Assembly (NCBI GenBank): GCA_014843695.1
Contig: CM026387.1
Location: 81,337,128-81,401,127 of the forward strand
DNA length: 64,000 nucleotides
Reading direction: 5' to 3'
Source of the DNA: Archivesica marissinica
Taxonomy: Eukaryota > Mollusca > Bivalvia > Venerida > Vesicomyidae
Within the stretch, counting starts at the first letter, position 1; each line of letters begins with the position of its first letter. Positions 1-64,000 of the stretch are shown one piece after another. Position numbers and translations under genes: made by a program. The notes beneath the pieces were generated by a model that was not told the origin of the DNA, did not search any database, and saw only the letters and a list, made by a program, of their open reading frames with translations.

Positions 1-49
1 TATGTTTTAATCCTTTCATATATACTTACTTTTTTGACTGTGTGTACAT

Positions 50-1005
50 GTATTGTTTGTGAATGTATATATTGGAATACATCTGCTTAAAAACAAAATG
101 AAACAGGACTCGTATCAGAATTGCACAAGGTGCTGCTTACCCTTTACACAAACTATTCGTGATTTGTTAACACATACATATGCCTATCCCACAGAAGATG
201 AAATTATTTAATACTCTAGTACAACCAACATTAAATCATGCAGCTGAAATATGTGGTAATGAAGAACCGAAATATATTATTTAATTCATACTACATTTTG
301 CCGCAAACTGTAAACCGATCTACAAATATTGAAGCACGTAATGGAGAACTTGGTAGATTCCCCACGATAGTTATTAGAACTAGAAATGGTTAAATATTGG
401 ATATCCCTCTTAGCAAAACCAGAAACGTCAATCCTTTTAAAAGTCCATAATATGTTAACAACTGATATCGACATAGGCATATCTTATAATGGTACCAATT
501 GGGCATGCATACCAAATAAAAACAATGCTAGACAATAGTGGATTATCCTATATTTGGACTAATCAGTATAACATGCTAACTGACTACATACAACTCAATC
601 AAAGATTTCTTGATGAATACCGACAAAACTGGTACGCAGTGATTAATAATGACAGACATCTAGAATCTCATGTACTTTCGAAATATAATTTGGACCTCGA
701 ATCCTACTTTAATATAACCACCGAACCAAATTTTAGAACCGCTATATCGTTTTAGAACGTCATCACACGACTTACAAATCGAAACTGGAAGATATGCGAA
801 CAAACCTAGAAACGAACGCATCTGCATAAACTGTAATCTAAATTTCATTGGAAACGAATACCATCTCATTCGTATATGTCACAAAATATTTTACATCATG
901 GCCACCTAGATATAAATTTGAACAACTGACTTCATTAACCTCAAAAACCAATGTAGTAAATCTTTCAACGTTTATTTACTTTGCTAAAATGGCAAGATGT
1001 TAATT
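50..1005 (+). mobile_element. Old LINE remnant (C-terminal end of reverse-transcriptase ORF)
   Basis: Decayed copy of the same LINE family as 42784-45719. Colinear similarity begins near 50 (NVYIGIHLLKN versus FKYLGVHLFKN), passes through QIKTMLDNSGLSYIWTNQYN at about 510-570 and RNERICINCN at about 810-838, and ends at FIYFAKMARC with a stop near 1000. Several stops and frameshifts interrupt it. It is probably 5' truncated; bases 1-49 are not assigned. It is inert and sits in the intron after exon 36. Confidence 0.85.
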
Positions 1006-1273
1006 TCATTCGATAAGGTATCATTTTGAACCTACGATATTCAACACTCTAGCAAAAGTAGTTGTTTATATTAATATATTCCACAAAATTAATACATTTA
1101 CAATTTACTTTCAGATAACTAAACCATGTTTATTTCACCTATATTATTTATAATGCTATAAGTATAATGAACACACTTAACGCAATGAATATTGTTGTTG
1201 TTGTAAACTCTAGAATGACGGTGTAGCATATCGCTAGGACAGTTCTGGATGCTATCCGGTTCCATCGGAAGTC

Positions 1274-1587
1274 AGGCGCGTAGCTAGACCTACATATGGA
1301 TTACGCACCATTCTAGGGGGTCCGGGGGCATGTTCCACCCGGAGATTTTTTTATCCCACTACATGGTCTAAGGTGACTTTTGCCTACTATGAACATCAGC
1401 TACAATCAATATCTGTTGGCATTTCGTTCATGTCTACTTTCTAGTGAATGATCAATGTCAGTGCCCCCCTTACCCCTTTACGATCCAGTTTAGCCTATAT
1501 TGTATTTTTCGCATTTATTTCATTTTCAGGAACTGTCAAAATAAATCGTACGCACGTGCGTACATGCGTAGGCCTAGCTACGCGCCT
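1274..1587. mobile_element. Non-autonomous DNA transposon (MITE) with GC-rich terminal inverted repeats
   Basis: The ends AGGCGCGTAGCTAGACCTAC and its near-perfect reverse complement GGCCTAGCTACGCGCCT are flanked by the identical 7-bp direct repeat GGAAGTC at 1267-1273 and 1588-1594. The interior is non-coding. The superfamily is not assigned. Confidence 0.75.
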
Positions 1588-1594
1588 GGAAGTC

Positions 1595-1920
1595 AATAAA
1601 AAGAGATTGTTTTGCCTAATTAAAATTGTTCAAATATTAAAGTTATTTCTTCAAGCTTTCCCATACAGAGAAATGTTAGATTCTCGGACCCACCAGAGTC
1701 AACTATATGCATTCAGTGATTATGGAACAATCAGCACAGGCCATATTTATTCGTAAAGATACGGGATGTTTTGCATTCACAATGGCTGTAAAATGCTGAA
1801 TATGTTAAACTTTATAAATATCTGGCTAACTAAAGACCTAAGCAGACGTCACGTTTATATAATTCCAATACCACCATTTTCAACCAGAAATGGTGCTGCA
1901 AAACAGAAAGGAAAAATGTG
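1595..1920. other. Intron sequence, nothing recognised
   Basis: AT-rich unique-looking sequence between a MITE and a SINE, in the intron following exon 36. Short plus-strand frames show no family resemblance and no plausible splice context. Confidence 0.5.
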
Positions 1921-2058
1921 TAGTTTATATAAATTTATTTTAGTTTGATTGTTCTTACAACTTATACTAATAACACTCGCAATGGCCCCAGCATGGTTCA
2001 AACTCCGGGCCTTTCGCACCTGAAGCGAACGCGCTACCACTGCGCTATCACGACTTCC
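1921..2058 (-). mobile_element. SINE family A, internally deleted
   Basis: On the minus strand, the tRNA-like head GTCGTGATAGCGCAGTGG with a B-box-like segment is joined directly to the family tail, which ends in TAAATTTATATAAAC. The central module present in the copies at 7804 and 21956 is missing. Confidence 0.75.
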
Positions 2059-2081
2059 ACTAAAACGTGTATATTTCGAAT

Positions 2082-2154
2082 GTTCAAGAAATTAGCGAAT
2101 ATTCGTTCAGAAGATCATTAGATTTCCAAAATCACAATTTGTTGCCATCCCTAA
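2082..2154. mobile_element. Fragment of the TAGGGATGGCAAC MITE (right end)
   Basis: It matches the right end of the element at 32279-32757: GCGAATATTCGTTC, GAAGATCAT, then TTGTTGCCATCCCTAAT. The left end is absent. Confidence 0.6.
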
Positions 2155-2193
2155 TTGGCTACATAATTATGCTTATTTATTTATGATACTTAC

Positions 2194-61640
<59,447 letters not shown>

Positions 61641-61671
61641 CTGCAAACAAATCCATCAAAACTGCACAAAA

Positions 61672-62645
61672 TACATATCAGATCCCACTATGTCTATTGT
61701 ACAAACTACATATCAGATTCCATTATGTCTATTGTACAAACTACATATCAGATTCCATTATTTCTATTGTACAAACTACATATCAGATTCCATTATGTCT
61801 ATTGTACAAACTACATATCAGATTCCATTATGTCTATTGTACAAACTACATATCATATTCCATTATGTCTATTGTACAAACTACAATCAGATTCCATTAT
61901 GTCTATTGTACAAACTACATATCAGATTCCATTATGTCCATTGTACAAACTACATATCAGATTCCATTATGTCTATTGTACAAACTACAATCAGATTCCA
62001 TTATGTCTATTGTACAAACTACATATCAGATTCCATTATGTCTATTGTACAAACTACATATCAGATTCCATTATGTCTATTGTACAAACTACATATCAGA
62101 TTCCATTATGTCTATTGTACAAACTACATATCAGAATCCATTATGTCTAGTGTACAAACTACATATCAGATTACATTATGTCTATTGTACTAACTACATA
62201 TCAGATTCCATTATTTCTAGTGCACAGACTACATATCAGAGTCCATTATGTCTATTGTACAGATACATATCAGATTCCATTATTTCTATTGTACAAACTA
62301 CATATCAGATTCCATTATGTCTATTGTACTAACTACATATCAGATTCCATTATTTCTATTGCACAAACTACATATCAGATTCCATTATGTCTATTGTACA
62401 AACTACATATCAGATCCCATTATGTCTATTGTACAGATACATATCAGATCCCATTATGTCTATTGTGCAGATACACATAATATCCCATTATGTCTATTGT
62501 ACAGATACATATCAGATCCCATTATGTCTATTTTAACAGATACATATCAGATCACATTATGTCTATTGTACAGATACATATCATATTGCACTATGTCTAT
62601 TGTACAGATACATATCATATCCCAGTATGTCTACTTTACCCACTG
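61672..62645. repeat. 35-bp satellite array, about 27 units
   Basis: The unit is CAGATTCCATTATGTCTATT then GTACAAACTACATAT. The right part has variant 29-30-bp units (GTACAGATACATAT). The array begins about 30 bp upstream of the exon 1 acceptor. Confidence 0.96.
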
Positions 62646-62676
62646 TATAATATGCATTGTTCCTCCTACCTTACAG

Positions 62677-62746
62677 CACCAGGTTATCACTGTGTAGACT
62701 CAGGAGTGTGGCGAAGTTGAATGAAGGCACTCAATCCCTTAGACTG
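62677..62746. other. Exon-like unique segment, unresolved
   Basis: A 70-bp unique island next to the 35-bp array. On the plus strand it is bounded by CTACCTTACAG and CTG|GTAAGT and is open in one frame. On the minus strand a frame reads PSFNFATLLSLHSDNLV, but no donor gives the phase needed to join exon 1. It could be an RNF213 exon with limits I cannot place, or chance. Confidence 0.25.
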
Positions 62747-62919
62747 GTAAGTGTGTCATGTGTATGTAATCAGTATGTTATTGTATTGATAATAGCCACT
62801 AGACACATCTAGCATGTATAAGTTGGCATAGAGCTACTGATGAAAGTAATGTTGACTGTGTTCTAATGGTCAGGATTGATTACATGTATTGTATGAGTGT
62901 TGATATATCTATGGTACAT

Positions 62920-63425
62920 AGACATATCGAGTTAAATGTAGATACGATTGTTTAATCATATATCTAAAGTATCGTATACTCAATGTGTACTTTCAGGGTG
63001 GTTGCTATGGTTGCTACGTTTGCTATGGTTGCTATGTTTGCTGCTACGTTTGCTATGTCTACATTTGCAACGTGTGTTACTGTGTACGTACATAGATATA
63101 TAGAGTTAATGTAGATACCATTGTAGATAATCATATATCTAAAATATGGTCTAAACAATGTGTATTTTCAGGGTGGTTGCTACGGTTGCTATGGTTGCTA
63201 TGGTTGCTATGTTTGCTGCTACGTTTGCTGCTACGTTTGCTATGTTTAAACGTTTGTTACTGCTACGTACATAGATATTTGGAGTTAATGTAAATACGAT
63301 TGTTTAATAATATATCTAAAGTATCGCATTTTGTAGTTTCAGGGTAGTTGCTACGTTTGCCACGTTTGTTACGTTTGCCAAATTTGTTACGGTTGCTATG
63401 GTTGATACGTTTGCTATGTCTTCGG
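62920..63425. repeat. Three ~170-bp units ending in GGTTGCTA/CGTTTGCTA runs
   Basis: Each unit has ACATAGATAT…GAGTTAATGTAGATAC, an AT-rich middle with CATATATCTAAA.TAT, TTTCAGGGTGGTTGCTA and then a variable run of GGTTGCTATGGTTGCTACGT-like short repeats. The runs differ in length and in GGTT/CGTT composition. Confidence 0.9.
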
Positions 63426-63770
63426 CTCATTAGTTGGAATAATTTTGACATCAGATTTACAGGAAAACCTGTTAACGATCAAGAATCGTAAAATAACGGA
63501 ATAAAGTATGTTGACAATCTGTCTGATTTTAGACATAATTATTTTTACACGTTTCACAAAGCAAGTAATACAGTCTACGCATTAAAGACTTTTTAAAATA
63601 CCACTTTGATTAGTAATATTCCTAAAAAGTACAAAGATAAACTAAATCAAAACATTGTTACTAGGCCAAGACCGGAAAATAAGTTACAAAAATAAAAGCA
63701 TTATGGAAACCTAATAAATTGCTATATCAAACACAGATAAATTCAAAGAACATGGAACGTTATGTTATGT

Positions 63771-64000
63771 TATGTTATATTTCGGGTTTTACACCTGCAT
63801 CAGCACCATTTCGGGCTATATCGCCCGAGGGCAGTTTACCTAACAACATCGTTCCTGGGCAGGCTCCAGCAGTTAACCAGTACTTGGGTGCACCAACCTC
63901 CGTAAGAATCTGCCAACTTTTTCATATAAATGAGACACGGCCTGAGCGTGGCTCGAACCCGTGACCATCAGTGATGATAGGTTACAATGGTATACAAGTC
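63771..64000 (-). mobile_element. SINE family D, cut by the window edge
   Basis: Matches the D copies from the tail (CCGAAATATAACATAACATA) to within the tRNA-like head (GACTTGTATACC), where the window ends. The (ACATA)n tail is the longest of the D copies. Confidence 0.92.

Overview
This is eukaryotic (animal) genomic DNA: AT-rich, without operons, and almost entirely the interior of one large intron-rich gene on the minus strand. Splicing 36 exons between 61640 and 2194 gives one uninterrupted frame of 5,735 nt (1,911 codons plus 2 nt), and every exon junction is in phase. The product is an RNF213 (mysterin) orthologue, the giant AAA+ ATPase and E3 ubiquitin ligase. The covered part runs from a segment upstream of the AAA core, through an AAA2-like Walker A (exon 10), AAA3 (Walker A exon 18, Walker B exon 19) and AAA4 (Walker A exon 24, Walker B exon 25), into AAA5-like sequence and beyond (exons 31-36). 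The start codon and N-terminus lie to the right of the window. The RING and C-terminus lie to the left. Repeat content, LINE types and intron sizes suggest a mollusc, probably a bivalve, but that is inference.

Layout, right to left (gene direction): 62.7-64 kb upstream intron with repeats; exons 1-5 (61.6-54.4 kb) separated by 35-bp, 26-bp and 61-bp satellites; exons 6-10 (51.3-46.9 kb), with 39-bp and 52-bp arrays upstream of exon 6 and a 47-bp array at exon 8; a 2.9-kb LINE in the intron between exons 10 and 11; exons 11-19 (41.5-33.5 kb); a second LINE plus two MITEs; exons 20-25 (29.1-22.2 kb); 9 kb of large satellites holding two short exons (26 at 16.2 kb and 27 at 14.4 kb); exons 28-36 (11.8-2.2 kb); and an old LINE remnant at the left edge.

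About 30% of the window is tandem repeat. The most striking observation is that at least six of these minisatellites have the real splice site of the neighbouring exon inside the repeat unit, so a donor or acceptor plus 8-40 nt of exon has been copied 4-23 times (exons 8, 18, 21, 24, 28 and 33). A LINE insertion at exon 8 also duplicated a splice donor inside a 49-bp target-site duplication. The remaining space holds four tRNA-derived SINE families (called A-D here), some with perfect target-site duplications, and several MITEs. Many long reading frames in the arrays (up to 546 codons) are artefacts of repeat units whose length is a multiple of three.
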